Assembly (NCBI GenBank): GCA_004151065.3
Contig: NWUY0300014259.1
Location: 11,093-31,796, forward strand
Reading direction: 5' to 3'
DNA: 20,704 nucleotides
Source: Larix sibirica
Lineage: Eukaryota > Streptophyta > Pinopsida > Pinales > Pinaceae
Below, one piece after another: positions 9,700-20,294 of the stretch. The translations under genes and the position numbers were made by a program. Positions within the stretch are counted from its first letter, which is position 1. Each line of letters starts with the position of its first letter. The notes beneath the pieces are model-generated. The model did no database searches. It had not been told where the DNA came from and was given only the letters and a program-made list of their open reading frames with translations.

Positions 9700-10779
9700 T
9701 TCTCTGCTTCACAGTTATGCATTTTTTTATTGTTGCATTTAAGCCCTTCCACCCATTTGTCTCTACAATATCTACACTTGTTTACCCATTTTCTTTTTGT
9801 GTCTTGATGTTGTTTTTCATTTTCCCTCAGGTGGGGTGGTACATACTTGTTATACTTATCCAAGGAGAATTTACTAGATCCTTCATTTGAATATTTATTT
9901 GATTTCTTCGGTCCTGTGGCTGACGACTTGTTGTACTTGCTTTTGTTTTCGATTAATTTGGATGCATATCTAGAATCCTCAATGGTTTTAGGTTTCCATA
10001 GTTTGATTTCACTATAGATGTAATCCTTTAACGCACAAATATACATTTTTAGTAATTTTTCATCTGAGAATCTATCTTGTCTTGTTGCGAGGACTTCCCA
10101 TTTGTGTGTGTGATCTTTGACATTCCATTTTTCTTTACATGTACGAACTTATTATAGAGATCATCTTCTTCTTCATCATGGAACCTTTTCAATAAGGTCG
10201 TGATGAAGTTTTCCCAAAGGAAGGAACAAGTGGTACACTTCCCACTCCACCATAAAAACCAGTCATAAGCTTCTCCTTCCAAATTATTTGTTGATGTCAT
10301 TGTTTTCTCTCGTTCTCCCATCAGAGGGTTTGATTCAAAGATACCATCCATTTTATTGACCCAAACGACAACTCCTCTATGGTATTTTCCAGCATACTTT
10401 GGTAGTTCTTTTTTATTTTTTGGTAATCCCTTTCTTGAGTTCTTGGAAAATGCGGACCACCGAGAATAATTGATTCATTTCATTTTGGATTCCGTTGTTC
10501 TGGAAATTGTCTTTTTATTCGTGATAGTTCGGTTAGTATTGAACTCAACACCAAATTAGTTTGATCCTTACCTTTTTGCTCTGTCTCCCTGACGATATTT
10601 AAATTATGGAATTGATATTCAATGTTCCGTAACCTCATATGTTTTTCAGCAGTGCTTGATAGTATATTTGCTTGTCGCACTTCCAATTTGTTCAGACATT
10701 CCTTGATAGAATTTAATTCATCCTTTTGCGTACTGATTTATTTGTTTAATTCGTCATTTTTCTTCCATTGTGCCTCCAT
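9700..10779 (-). pseudogene. Gag: capsid and zinc knuckle (copy 1), frameshifted
   Basis: An ATG at 10779-10777 starts a Gag-like N-terminus (MEAQWKKNDELN) that hits a TAA at 10738-10740. The same frame then continues to about 10480 as a charged, probably helical segment (KHMRLRNIEYQFHNLN). The capsid region (KYAGKY, LEGEAYDWFLWW, RFHDEEEDDLYNKF) is in a second frame, about 10475-10049. From about 10130 the similarity moves to a third frame that leads into protease, with a shift at an A-run. The nucleocapsid knuckle is at residues 91-104 of that frame (9735-9776), CRYCRDKWVEGLKC, where the usual zinc-binding His is Leu102. An acidic serine-rich linker follows. Gag would form the virus-like particle; this copy cannot. 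Confidence 0.83.
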
Positions 10780-10886
10780 TTTTTATATATAGTGGAAATA
10801 AATAGAATTAATGATATTATAATAATAATTATTAAAATTATAATATTAAAATATATTTTATTCTATTTATTATAAATTTTTAAAAA

Positions 10887-10917
<31 letters not shown>
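10780..10917. other. AT-rich leader with (ATT)10 microsatellite (copy 1)
   Basis: This lies upstream of gag in element orientation, where a primer-binding site and 5' LTR would be expected. It is almost pure A/T. It contains no TGGTATCAGAGC-like primer-binding site and no match to the LTR at 5991-6239. The minus strand has CACTATATATAAAAA just before the gag ATG, which resembles a TATA box only weakly. Ten ATT units occupy 10888-10917. Confidence 0.7.
10888..10917. repeat. (ATT)10 microsatellite
   Basis: Ten uninterrupted ATT units sit immediately before the switch from AT-rich DNA to the purine-skewed, GC-richer block. An A-rich or ATT microsatellite at a composition boundary can mark an insertion edge, but this is only suggestive. 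Confidence 0.95.
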
Positions 10918-10919
10918 TT

Positions 10920-11435
10920 AATATGGCGTAGGGAAATGTCGAGGTAGGGTTGCGTAGAGAGGTGGTGAGTGAGGGATATTTATAGGAGGAGGTGAGCATA
11001 GTTGTGTGCAAGGATAGGATGTGGGTGGCATACGCAACGAGGAATATTGGTATGAAATCATATAGGGAAGACATGTTGGAAGAAGTGGGAGTGTGTAGTA
11101 GAAGGGAGGGAGGGAGTGATGGACGCGTGGGTTTGGATCTACAAGAGGGAGATGGGATTGGATATGGGACACGAGGTGAGGAAATGCGGCATGTGGAGGA
11201 TAAGGTGGGCAAGATTGAGCAGGGTGGGGGGAATAGGAGGGTGATTAGGAAGCTGGGCGTGAGTGTAAGGGAAGAGAGGTGCATGAAGTGTGAGGCGTGG
11301 AGAAGGTATGTAGATTGGGGGGAGAGAGAAAGTGAATGGAGGAAAGGTGTAGGGTGTAGATGGGAAGGAGGGAGCGCAGGAGAGAGCAAGCGAATGTTGG
11401 ATATAGTTTGCACTCCTTGTAGGTATTTTCTTTAG
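10920..11435. other. Purine-skewed GC-richer block, unknown function (copy 1)
   Basis: The plus strand is strongly G+A-rich (GGGAGGGAGGGAGTG near 11104, AGGGTGGGGGG near 11220, GGGGGGAGAGAG near 11317), with several runs of three or more G. Base use differs sharply from the AT-rich element and from the satellite. On the minus strand, the element's sense, it is a C/T-rich leader-like sequence. Long ORFs appear on both strands (147 and 166 codons), as expected when strand bias removes stops; neither shows a recognisable domain. It could be a captured host fragment, a polypyrimidine 5' leader or part of another element. Confidence 0.7.
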
Positions 11436-11845
11436 AAAACATTATCATTGCAAGTCAAACTAGATATAAAAACATTCGTAATGACCAAGCATTGTAGGTT
11501 CTCATGTACATTATAGATCCAATCATTATCGATGGATAAAATGCACAAAAAAAATTACAAATAGCCGTGGAAAAGAGCTAATTGATATACAAAACATTTT
11601 AGGATTGGATGGTACTACAATAGTAGCATGAGTGACCAAAAATAGGGAGCCTCCTTCTAACTTCGTCGCCCCTTCTATTTGATCCTTTCAAACTCATCAT
11701 AGAAAATGAAAGCCAATATACAAAGTAGGTAGAGTTATGTGAGAGAGTAGAGAGCATCACCACAACTCGACGTAGCATCCTGACATGGCTATTGAATGAT
11801 ATATTTCTAACCCTTGTGTTAGATTTAAACCAAATAGACAAACAA
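11436..11845. other. Unassigned flank between purine block and N (copy 1)
   Basis: About 410 bp of mixed-composition DNA matches neither the LTR at 5991 nor the satellite. It has an A8 run near 11548 and no ORF with recognisable domains. It ends in AAATAGACAAACAA just before the N. GACAAAC is also a satellite motif (GATTGACAAACC), so the last bases may be a fragment of satellite, but the match is too short to trust. No target-site duplication matching the left LTR edge is visible. Confidence 0.6.
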
Positions 11846-11846
11846 N
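11846..11846. other. Single N, probable contig join
   Basis: This ambiguous base lies exactly where duplicated arm 1 ends. The window itself ends exactly at the matching base of arm 2 (20704). Satellite resumes immediately afterwards at TTATCACCAAGGAC, about 200 bp further on in the monomer than the phase at which the left LTR interrupts it. Confidence 0.75.
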
Positions 11847-12659
11847 TTATCACCAAGGACACCCCTCTCAGTCACTTCATGGATCCGATTTTGTCTATAT
11901 TGCATTTTTTGCAACTAGGGTTTTGCTCATTATCAAGCAATGCAATTTCTGCATTATATGCTCAGATATTGAAAGTTGTGCCGAGAGAGGTTGTGGGAAC
12001 CCTGTCCATCTCACCCTTGACCAAACACACCTACAGGAGTGAACGAAACTCAATTATGTTGCTCGATTTGGTTTTTATGCCCCGGTTGAAATTTGCCAAG
12101 TGTCCCTGAATGGTGTTGGAAGCGAGTTGAAACTCGCCATAACTGGATAACGAGGCTCAATGGAAACAAACCCTTAGTTCCGTTGGAATCATGACATTGG
12201 GTTATCACCAGGACACTCCTCTCTAGTCACTTCATGGACCAGCATTGTCTATATTGACATGGTTTTCAGCAACTAGGGTTTTGCTCATTAGCAAGCAATG
12301 CAATTTATGTCTATATGCATCAGATATTGAAAGTTGTGTCCAAGAGAGGGTGGGAACCCTGTTCCATCTCTCCTTGAACCAAACACACTATAGGAGTGAA
12401 CAAACTCAATTTCGTTGCTCGGATTTGGTTTTTATGCCCTGGTTGAAATTTCCAAGTGTCCCTGAATGGCATTGGGAAGCGAGTTGAAACTCGCCATAAC
12501 TGGATAATCAAGGCTCATATGGAAAAACCGTCAGTTTTGGAATCGAGACATCAAGTTATCACTAGGGACACCCCTCTCAGTCACTTCATGGACTGATCGT
12601 TGTCTATATTGACTGGTTTTCACAACTAGGGTTTTGCTCATTAGCAAGCAATGCAATTT
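11847..12659. repeat. Indel-rich satellite units
   Basis: Compared with other units this stretch shows dense single-base losses and gains: CTCTCAGTC for CTCTCCAGTC (twice), GTTGGAAGCG for GTTGGGAAGCG, CACCAGGACAC for CCAGGGACAC, CGGATTTGG for CGGTTTGG, GAAATTTCCAAG for GAAATTTGCCAAG, and a garbled landmark region near 12301-12320. Substitutions dominate elsewhere in the array. This pattern resembles unpolished long-read sequence more than natural divergence. Confidence 0.7.
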
Positions 12660-13339
12660 CTTAGATATTGAAAGTTGTGTCGATGAAGGGTGTGGGAACC
12701 CTAGCTATCTCACCATTGACCAAACAAATCTATAGGAGTGAACATAACTCAATTTCGTTGCTCGGTTTGGCTTTTATGCTTCCAATTGTTATTTGCATAG
12801 TGTCCCTGAATGGAATTAGGAAGCGATTTCAAACTCACCATAACTGGATAACCAAGGCTTGAATTAACAAACCATCATTTTCGTTGGAATCGTGACATTG
12901 GGTTATTTCTAGAGACACCCCTCTCCAGTCACTTCATGGACCGATCATTGTTTATATTGACGGTTTTCGCAACTTGGATTTTGCTCATTAGCAAGCAATG
13001 CAATTTATACATTATATGTTCAGATCTTGAAAGTTGTGCCAAAAGATGGTGTGGAAACCTTGGCCATCTCACCTTTGACCAAACACACCTTCAAGAGTGA
13101 ACATAACTCAATTTCGTTGCTCGATTTGGTTTTTATACCCCTGATTGAAATTTGCAATTTGTCCCTAAATGGCGTTGGGAAGCGAGTTGAAACTAGCCAT
13201 AAATGGATATCCTTATCTCGGATTCAAAAACCATTAGTTCCTTTGGAATCAGGACATCGATTTATCGCTAGGGACACCCCTCTCCAATGACTTCATGGAC
13301 TGATTGTTGTCTATATTGATGGTTTTCACAACTAGGGTT

Positions 13340-13353
13340 TTGCTCATGAGCAA
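13340..13353. other. 14-bp perfect palindrome (arm 2 copy)
   Basis: TTGCTCATGAGCAA, as at 4481-4494. Confidence 0.9.
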
Positions 13354-14849
13354 GCAATGCAATTTCTACATTATATGCTTAGATATTGAAAGTTGTTCCA
13401 AGTGAGGGTGTGGGAACCCTGGCCATCTTTCCCTTGAACAAACACACATGTAGGAGTGAAAAAAACTCAATTCCATTGCTTGGTTTGGTTTTTATGCCCC
13501 TAGTTGAAATTTGCTAAGTGTCCTTGAATGGCATTGGGAAGCAAGTTGAAACTCGCCATAACTGGATAACCGATGCTCGGATAGACAAACCGTCAATTTT
13601 GTTGGAATTGAGACATTGAGTTATCTCCAGGGACACCTCTCTCTAGTCACTTCATTAATGATTGATCATTCTCTATATAGATGAATTTCGCAATTAGGGT
13701 TTTGCTCATTAGCAAGCAATGCAATTTTTGCATTATATGCTTAGATCTTGAAATTTGTTTTGAGCGAGAATGTGGGAACCCTGTCCATATCTCCCTTTAA
13801 CAAACAAACCTACATGACTGAACATAACTCAATTCCTTTGCTTGATTTGGTTTTTATGCCCATAGTTGAAATTTGCCAAGTCCTAAATAATGTTGGGAAG
13901 TGGGTTGAAACTCGCCATAACTGGATAATCAAGGATCAGATTGAAAAACCATAAGTTCTGTTGGAATCGGTACATCGTGTTATCATTGGGGTAACCCTTC
14001 TCCAGTCATGGACCGATCATTTCCTATATTGACGGTTTTCACAACTAGGGTTTTGCTCATTAGCAAGCAATGCAATTTATGCATTATATGCTCAGATCTT
14101 CAAAGTTGTGTTGAGCGAGGGTGTGGGAACCCTGGCCATATCTCCCTTGACCAAACACACCTATAGGAGCAAATGAAACTCAATTTTGTTGATCAATTTG
14201 GTTTTTATCCCCTTAGTTGAAATTTTCCAAGTGTCCCTGAATGGCATTGGGAAGCAAGTTGAAACTTGCCATAAATAGATAATCGAGGATCAGATTGAAA
14301 AACTACCAGTTCTGTTGGAATTGGGACATCAGTTTATTGTAGAGGACACCCCTATCTAGTCACTTCATGGATCGATTGTTGTCTATATTGACGATTTTTG
14401 TAACTAGGGTCTTTCCCATTAGAAAGCGATGCAATTTCTGTATTATATGCTCAGATATTGAAATTTGTGTCGATTGAGGGTGTGGGCACCCTATCTATCT
14501 CTCCCTTGACCAAAAACACCTGCAGGAGCAAACATAACTCAATTTCGTTGCTCAATTTGGTTTTTATGCCCTTGGTTGAAATTTCCCAAGTATCCCTGAA
14601 TGGTGTTGGGAAGCGAGTTGAAACTCGCCATAACTGGATAACTGAGGCTTGGATGGAAAAACCATCAGTTCCGTTGGAATCGTGACATTGGGTTATCGCC
14701 AGGGACACCTCTCTCCATTCCTTTCATAGATTGATCGTTGTCTATATTGACAGTTTTCGCAGCTAGGGTTTTTCTCATTAGCAAGCAATGTTATTTCTGC
14801 ATTATATGCTCAGATCTTGAAAGTTGTGACGAGGGAGGGTGTGGGCACC

Positions 14850-15098
14850 TGATGCGCACAACAAGATTTAAAACAAATTTGAGTTGTAAATTTATAATAT
14901 TTTATAGATAAAACAATTTGATTATATTACAACATGATGTATTGGCCTTGAAATATGGCCATTTGTGCCTTTTCATATAAAAGGTTACATCTTTTACTTA
15001 CTAATCATTCTAATAATTTATTAAATGCATATTTATATCTCTTTTTTATATGTTTTATTTATTATTATTTATTGTGGCTTATGCTTTTTTTTATTACA
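14850..15098 (-). repeat. 3' LTR (copy 2)
   Basis: Identical to 5991-6239. It is not a 5' LTR partner for copy 1: it sits at the same end of its own element and in the same orientation. Confidence 0.7.
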
Positions 15099-15111
15099 TT
15101 TTCCACTCCTT
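15099..15111 (-). promoter_or_regulatory. Polypurine tract (copy 2)
   Basis: Same sequence and position relative to the LTR as 6240-6252. Confidence 0.6.
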
Positions 15112-15154
15112 AAAATTTTCTTTGTCCTCAAAGAAAGGGTAAGGAAGGGTGTTG

Positions 15155-15589
15155 TTAAATGAAACTTTTGGGTTCCCATGATCAGTCTTCCTCTGGTAAT
15201 TTCTTCCATTCAATAAGATATTCTTTAATGTTCCCAGAACAAAGTTTCCTTTCCTTAATCGATAGTATGCCCTCGGGTTCTAAAATAACTTGACCTTCTT
15301 CATGCAAAATAGGAAGCTCGGATTGTGGTACTTGATGTTGTCCTAGCACCTTCTTGAGACTTGACACATGAAACATGTTATGAATACGACAATTATCAGG
15401 TAATGTTAACCCATATGCTACCGAGCTGATTTTTTTGTTAATCTGATATGGTCCATAGATATTTGGGGCCAACTTGTTCTTGCCTTGTTGCTTGAGCGAC
15501 AATTGTTTGTAGGGATGAAGTTGTACAAACACCCAATCACCCATTTCAAACTCTCTTTCTGATCTTCGTAAATATTCCCATTGCTTCAT
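15155..15589 (-). pseudogene. GPY module and chromodomain (copy 2)
   Basis: The premature TGA is at 15182-15184, cutting the chromodomain before its SWEP motif. No residue differs from copy 1. Confidence 0.85.
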
Positions 15590-15718
15590 TCAATTTCGAG
15601 CGTTTGTTAAATTTTCTTTTAATATTTGAATGATATTTTGGTATTCCTCTAGTTGATTCCTTACTACTAGTACTTTTGAGTTAAATAGCACATATTCCTT
15701 TCATTGAGGTGGCTCATA

Positions 15719-16521
15719 ACCATATAAGGCTTGGAACGGGGTCATTTAGATGAAGTATGGTAAGTAGTGTTATACCACCATTCTTCCAAATGCAACCATT
15801 GGGACCATTTGTTTTGCTTATCTTTCACAAAACAACGAAGGTATGCTCACAAAAATTTGTTGACTATTTCAGTCTGTCCATCAGTTTGAGGGTGATATGT
15901 TGAAATCATATTAAGGGATATCCCTGTTTGTTTACAAAAGTCTTTCCAAAAATCCCCTTTAAATTTCGCATCTCTGTCACTAATAATGACCTTCAAAAAT
16001 CCATGTAACTTATAAACATTTTTGCAAAATGTTTAAGCTATTTGTTTTGTTGAATCCGTTTTCTTTACCCCCATGAAGTGAACATAATTGGTTAGTCTAT
16101 CAACCATTAAATTTTTTTGATCCTTCCCATCGGACATGGGAAACCCTTCAATGAAATCCATCGAAATTTCTTCCCACTTCTGATTTGGAATATGTAAAGG
16201 GTAAAGTAACCCCGGTGATATAACATTTTCGTTTTTATTTATATGGAAAATATCACATTCAGAAACATACTTTTGGATGTCCTTTCTAATTCCTTTCCAA
16301 TAAAATGATTGTTGCACATTGTAGTAAGTTTTAAAGATACCTACATGTTCTATAGCAGGTGATTCATGTGATTCCCTTAATATTTTTACTTTGAACTTTG
16401 AGGTTGGCGTGATACAAATTCTTCCCTTGTGCCACAGAATTTCATTTCTCCATTCAAATTTTGAATGTTGTCCTTGGTTATTAATGATGGAATAAGTGTT
16501 TGCGTCCTTGGCATATTCCAC
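15719..16521 (-). pseudogene. Integrase (copy 2), broken
   Basis: The DD35E residues survive as in copy 1. The stop between the two aspartates is at 16033-16035 and the frameshift is near 15747. Confidence 0.88.
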
Positions 16522-16662
16522 TCATATCTAATCCAACCATTCAGGAATTATGACAGATACTGCATATGTTGTTATCTCTTCATCTTTTCTGGATAAAGAA
16601 TTTGAAGTTATATTACCTTTCCCCTTTTTGTGTAATATATCCATATCTAAAGCATAAATTTT

Positions 16663-16977
16663 TTATATCCACTTCTGTTGTTCTCTGGATAAGGTTTTCT
16701 GTCGAAGTAGATACTGAATACTGTTGTGATCTGTATGTATCAGGAATTTACTATCCAATAGGTATTGTTTCCATTTCGCTAATGCATGTATGATAGCAAG
16801 CATCTCCTTATCATAGGTGGATTTTAATCCTTCCCTCTTGTTGAGCTTCCAACTTTCAAAGGCAATCAAATGGTCATCATGCATCAACACTGCACCTACT
16901 CTGAAACCCGAAGCATCACATTCTACCACGAAGGGCTTCGTAAAATTAGGAATTTCTAACACGAGTGTGGATGTCAT
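16663..16977 (-). pseudogene. RNase H domain (copy 2)
   Basis: Asp21, Glu58 and Asp83 are present. The terminating TAA is at 16663-16665. Confidence 0.85.
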
Positions 16978-17088
16978 AACCCTTTTTAAGGTTTCGAAAC
17001 ACTATTCTGCTTTGTTATTCCATTGCAAGGAATTTTTCTTTAGTAGATCTAAAAGTGGTGACGTGAAATGGGCATAGTTTTTTATGAA

Positions 17089-17873
17089 CCTTCGATAATA
17101 ACCATTTAAACCCAAAAAACCCCTTAACCTTGTTATATTATCAGGTTTTGGCCATTTTATGATTTCCTTGATTTACTTGGATCTACTTTTACTCCTTCAT
17201 TAGATATGATATGACCGAGGTATTATATTTCTTCCTTTCCAAAGGTGCATTTTGATAATTTTTCATAAAACTGATTTTCTTCTAAGAGGGAGAGTATCGT
17301 TTCTAAGTTCTTAAGATGCTCCTCCCATGCCTTACTATAGATAAGAATGTTGTCTAAAAATACCCATACGAACTTTCTTAAGTAGGGTAGGAAAAGTTCA
17401 TTCATGGTTGCTTGTAAGGTAGTAGGTGCATTGGTTAATCTGAATGGCTTCACCTTGAATTCATAGTGACCTTCATGAGTTCGGAAGGCGGTCTTCGTAA
17501 CATCCTCTAACCTTACTCGTATTTGATAATACCCTTATCTCAGATCTAGATTGGAAAAGTATTTGGCCCCATGGAGTTCATCCAACATCTCATATATGAA
17601 TGGGATCATAAATTTGTCTTTTACTGTTATCTCATTAAGACCTTGATAATCTATACATAGTCTAAAAGACCCATATTTGTTACGAACTAGCACCACTGGG
17701 GCCTCATATGGACTCCCGCTTCTTGCGATAAGTCCACATCTTAATAATTATTGTATTAACCTCTCTATTTCTGTCTTATGATGGCGATGATATAGGTAAG
17801 GTTTGAAGTTCATAGGATCTGAAACTGGTTTAACCTCAATTATGTGCTCTATTTTTCTTTCTGGTGGCAACTT
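17089..17873 (-). pseudogene. Reverse transcriptase (copy 2)
   Basis: Carries the same Asp-Asn active-site pair (17349-17354), stops at 17748-17750, 17535-17537 and 17223-17225, and the frameshift near 17172. Confidence 0.88.
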
Positions 17874-18050
17874 CATGTGAAGATATTGGAATACCTTCTC
17901 ATATTTTTGGATTAATCCTTGGATTTCTAGTTGTTGGCCATGAGCCAATTCTACTGCTAATATATCTATTTGATGACATTGTGCCACAAATGTTGGTGCC
18001 CCTTTTCGAATTAGTTTCTCCATTTGTCGTGAAGATATAATTTGTGTCGG

Positions 18051-18392
18051 GGGTGGTTGGAATCCATGCAATTTGTATTTTCTTCCTTCCCACTTGAATT
18101 TAATGAATTGCTTTTTATGATTTATGGAGTATGTTCCTAACGTAATTAACCATTGAATTCCCAAGACGATGTCTACTCCTCCTAAAGGTATTGTGTAGAA
18201 TCCATATTCCATGTTATAATCGTCTATTTGTAACTTGACCTTGCGACACTTTCCTATACCATCAATCTTTTTCCCATCTGCTACCATAACTCTTATGTAT
18301 TTTGTTGGATATATGAACAAGTTTAACCTCTTCGCCACATTCACATCTATAAAATTATGGGTGCTTCCTATTTCTATAAGTACAATGACATT
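18051..18392 (-). pseudogene. Aspartic protease domain (copy 2)
   Basis: The active-site EIG variant is retained. The domain lies within the 385-codon open stretch 18905-17748. Confidence 0.85.
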
Positions 18393-18558
18393 CTCTTTTT
18401 TGACATGCCTTCTTAATTTCAGTGTTTGCGCCTGTGCGATACCTGTTATTGCAGCTAGAGATATCTTGGGCATTACTTCTTTAGCCTCTACATTGATATC
18501 AGGATCATCCTCCTTGCTAGATTCATCCTCAGAATCGTTGATGGATGAGTCTGATTCC

Positions 18559-19638
18559 TTCTCTGCTTCACAGTTATGCATTTTTTTATTGTTGCATTTA
18601 AGCCCTTCCACCCATTTGTCTCTACAATATCTACACTTGTTTACCCATTTTCTTTTTGTGTCTTGATGTTGTTTTTCATTTTCCCTCAGGTGGGGTGGTA
18701 CATACTTGTTATACTTATCCAAGGAGAATTTACTAGATCCTTCATTTGAATATTTATTTGATTTCTTCGGTCCTGTGGCTGACGACTTGTTGTACTTGCT
18801 TTTGTTTTCGATTAATTTGGATGCATATCTAGAATCCTCAATGGTTTTAGGTTTCCATAGTTTGATTTCACTATAGATGTAATCCTTTAACGCACAAATA
18901 TACATTTTTAGTAATTTTTCATCTGAGAATCTATCTTGTCTTGTTGCGAGGACTTCCCATTTGTGTGTGTGATCTTTGACATTCCATTTTTCTTTACATG
19001 TACGAACTTATTATAGAGATCATCTTCTTCTTCATCATGGAACCTTTTCAATAAGGTCGTGATGAAGTTTTCCCAAAGGAAGGAACAAGTGGTACACTTC
19101 CCACTCCACCATAAAAACCAGTCATAAGCTTCTCCTTCCAAATTATTTGTTGATGTCATTGTTTTCTCTCGTTCTCCCATCAGAGGGTTTGATTCAAAGA
19201 TACCATCCATTTTATTGACCCAAACGACAACTCCTCTATGGTATTTTCCAGCATACTTTGGTAGTTCTTTTTTATTTTTTGGTAATCCCTTTCTTGAGTT
19301 CTTGGAAAATGCGGACCACCGAGAATAATTGATTCATTTCATTTTGGATTCCGTTGTTCTGGAAATTGTCTTTTTATTCGTGATAGTTCGGTTAGTATTG
19401 AACTCAACACCAAATTAGTTTGATCCTTACCTTTTTGCTCTGTCTCCCTGACGATATTTAAATTATGGAATTGATATTCAATGTTCCGTAACCTCATATG
19501 TTTTTCAGCAGTGCTTGATAGTATATTTGCTTGTCGCACTTCCAATTTGTTCAGACATTCCTTGATAGAATTTAATTCATCCTTTTGCGTACTGATTTAT
19601 TTGTTTAATTCGTCATTTTTCTTCCATTGTGCCTCCAT
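18559..19638 (-). pseudogene. Gag (copy 2), frameshifted
   Basis: The start codon is at 19638-19636, with the early stop at 19597-19599. Capsid and knuckle segments lie in the same three frames as copy 1, and the knuckle again lacks its histidine. Confidence 0.83.
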
Positions 19639-19745
19639 TTTTTATATATAGTGGAAATAAATAGAATTAATGATATTATAATAATAATTATTAAAATTAT
19701 AATATTAAAATATATTTTATTCTATTTATTATAAATTTTTAAAAA

Positions 19746-19776
<31 letters not shown>
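19639..19776. other. AT-rich leader with (ATT)10 (copy 2)
   Basis: Matches 10780-10917, including the microsatellite length (19747-19776). Confidence 0.7.
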
Positions 19777-20294
19777 TTAATATGGCGTAGGGAAATGTCG
19801 AGGTAGGGTTGCGTAGAGAGGTGGTGAGTGAGGGATATTTATAGGAGGAGGTGAGCATAGTTGTGTGCAAGGATAGGATGTGGGTGGCATACGCAACGAG
19901 GAATATTGGTATGAAATCATATAGGGAAGACATGTTGGAAGAAGTGGGAGTGTGTAGTAGAAGGGAGGGAGGGAGTGATGGACGCGTGGGTTTGGATCTA
20001 CAAGAGGGAGATGGGATTGGATATGGGACACGAGGTGAGGAAATGCGGCATGTGGAGGATAAGGTGGGCAAGATTGAGCAGGGTGGGGGGAATAGGAGGG
20101 TGATTAGGAAGCTGGGCGTGAGTGTAAGGGAAGAGAGGTGCATGAAGTGTGAGGCGTGGAGAAGGTATGTAGATTGGGGGGAGAGAGAAAGTGAATGGAG
20201 GAAAGGTGTAGGGTGTAGATGGGAAGGAGGGAGCGCAGGAGAGAGCAAGCGAATGTTGGATATAGTTTGCACTCCTTGTAGGTATTTTCTTTAG
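19777..20294. other. Purine-skewed block (copy 2)
   Basis: Matches 10918-11435. The same opposing ORFs (147 codons plus, 166 codons minus) are present, and neither is called as a gene. Confidence 0.7.

Larger units (their letters stand above)
5991..10779 (-). mobile_element. Decayed Ty3/gypsy chromovirus (copy 1), 3' LTR to gag start
   Basis: In element orientation (minus strand) the order is gag, protease, reverse transcriptase, RNase H, integrase, GPY module with chromodomain, polypurine tract and 3' LTR. Integrase after RT-RNase H places it in Ty3/gypsy (Metaviridae) rather than Ty1/copia. The chromodomain-like C-terminus, of the form I-KEYLI-W followed by SWEP, places it among plant chromoviruses. 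I cannot name the lineage. The coding region carries many stops: 10738-10740, 8889-8891, 8676-8678, 8364-8366, 8143-8145, 7804-7806, 7669-7671, 7663-7665, 7174-7176, 6988-6990, 6842-6844, 6731-6733 and 6323-6325. It also has frameshifts near 10475, 10130, 8313 and 6888. It is non-autonomous and old. A matching 5' LTR was not found to the right of gag, so the element is 5'-truncated, rearranged or misassembled. Confidence 0.9.
3801..11845. repeat. 8,045-bp duplicated segment, arm 1
   Basis: This segment (satellite, LTR retroelement and unexplained right flank) recurs at 12660-20704 with a constant offset of 8,859 bp. I found no mismatch in the stretches compared, and every translated ORF over about 60 residues within both arms is identical. 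Outside the arm the match stops sharply: base 3800 is G and base 12659 is T. The arm ends one base before the N at 11846. Neighbouring satellite monomers inside the arm differ from each other, so arm-to-arm identity is not ordinary satellite similarity. Confidence 0.95.
11847..14849. repeat. 359-bp satellite array, block 3
   Basis: The landmark recurs at 11940, 12299, 12651, 12998, 13357, 13719, 14070, 14429 and 14788. From 12660 the sequence equals 3801-5990. The first 813 bp are a separate version that follows the monomer consensus but with many one- to few-base insertions and deletions. At 12660/12661, 12 bp (TGCATTATATGC) are absent relative to all neighbours, which marks the join to arm 2. 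Confidence 0.94.
14850..19638 (-). mobile_element. Decayed Ty3/gypsy chromovirus (copy 2)
   Basis: This is the arm 2 image of the element at 5991-10779. The left junction with satellite is at the same monomer base. All disabling changes are shared with copy 1, so the two are one insertion event duplicated (biologically or by assembly), not two insertions. Confidence 0.9.

Noticed and set aside
9376-9807. 143-codon plus-strand ORF, repeated at 18235-18666
   Set aside because: It is the antisense shadow of the gag-protease region, whose minus-strand frame has clear family motifs.
10913-11448. Opposing ORFs of 147 codons (plus) and 166, 84 and 67 codons (minus) in the purine-skewed block
   Set aside because: Strong strand composition bias depletes stops on both strands. 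The peptides are low-complexity (Ser/Pro/Leu-rich or Gly/Arg/Glu-rich) and show no domain.
5991-11845. Endogenous pararetrovirus as an alternative identity for the pol region
   Set aside because: Integrase with a DD35E core, a GPY/chromodomain C-terminus, a polypurine tract and an LTR are present, and no movement-protein motif is seen, so a Ty3/gypsy retrotransposon fits better.
14850-15098. Second LTR as the missing 5' LTR of the first element
   Set aside because: It lies at the same (3') end of its own element copy in arm 2, separated from copy 1 by satellite, and is part of the exact 8,045-bp duplication.
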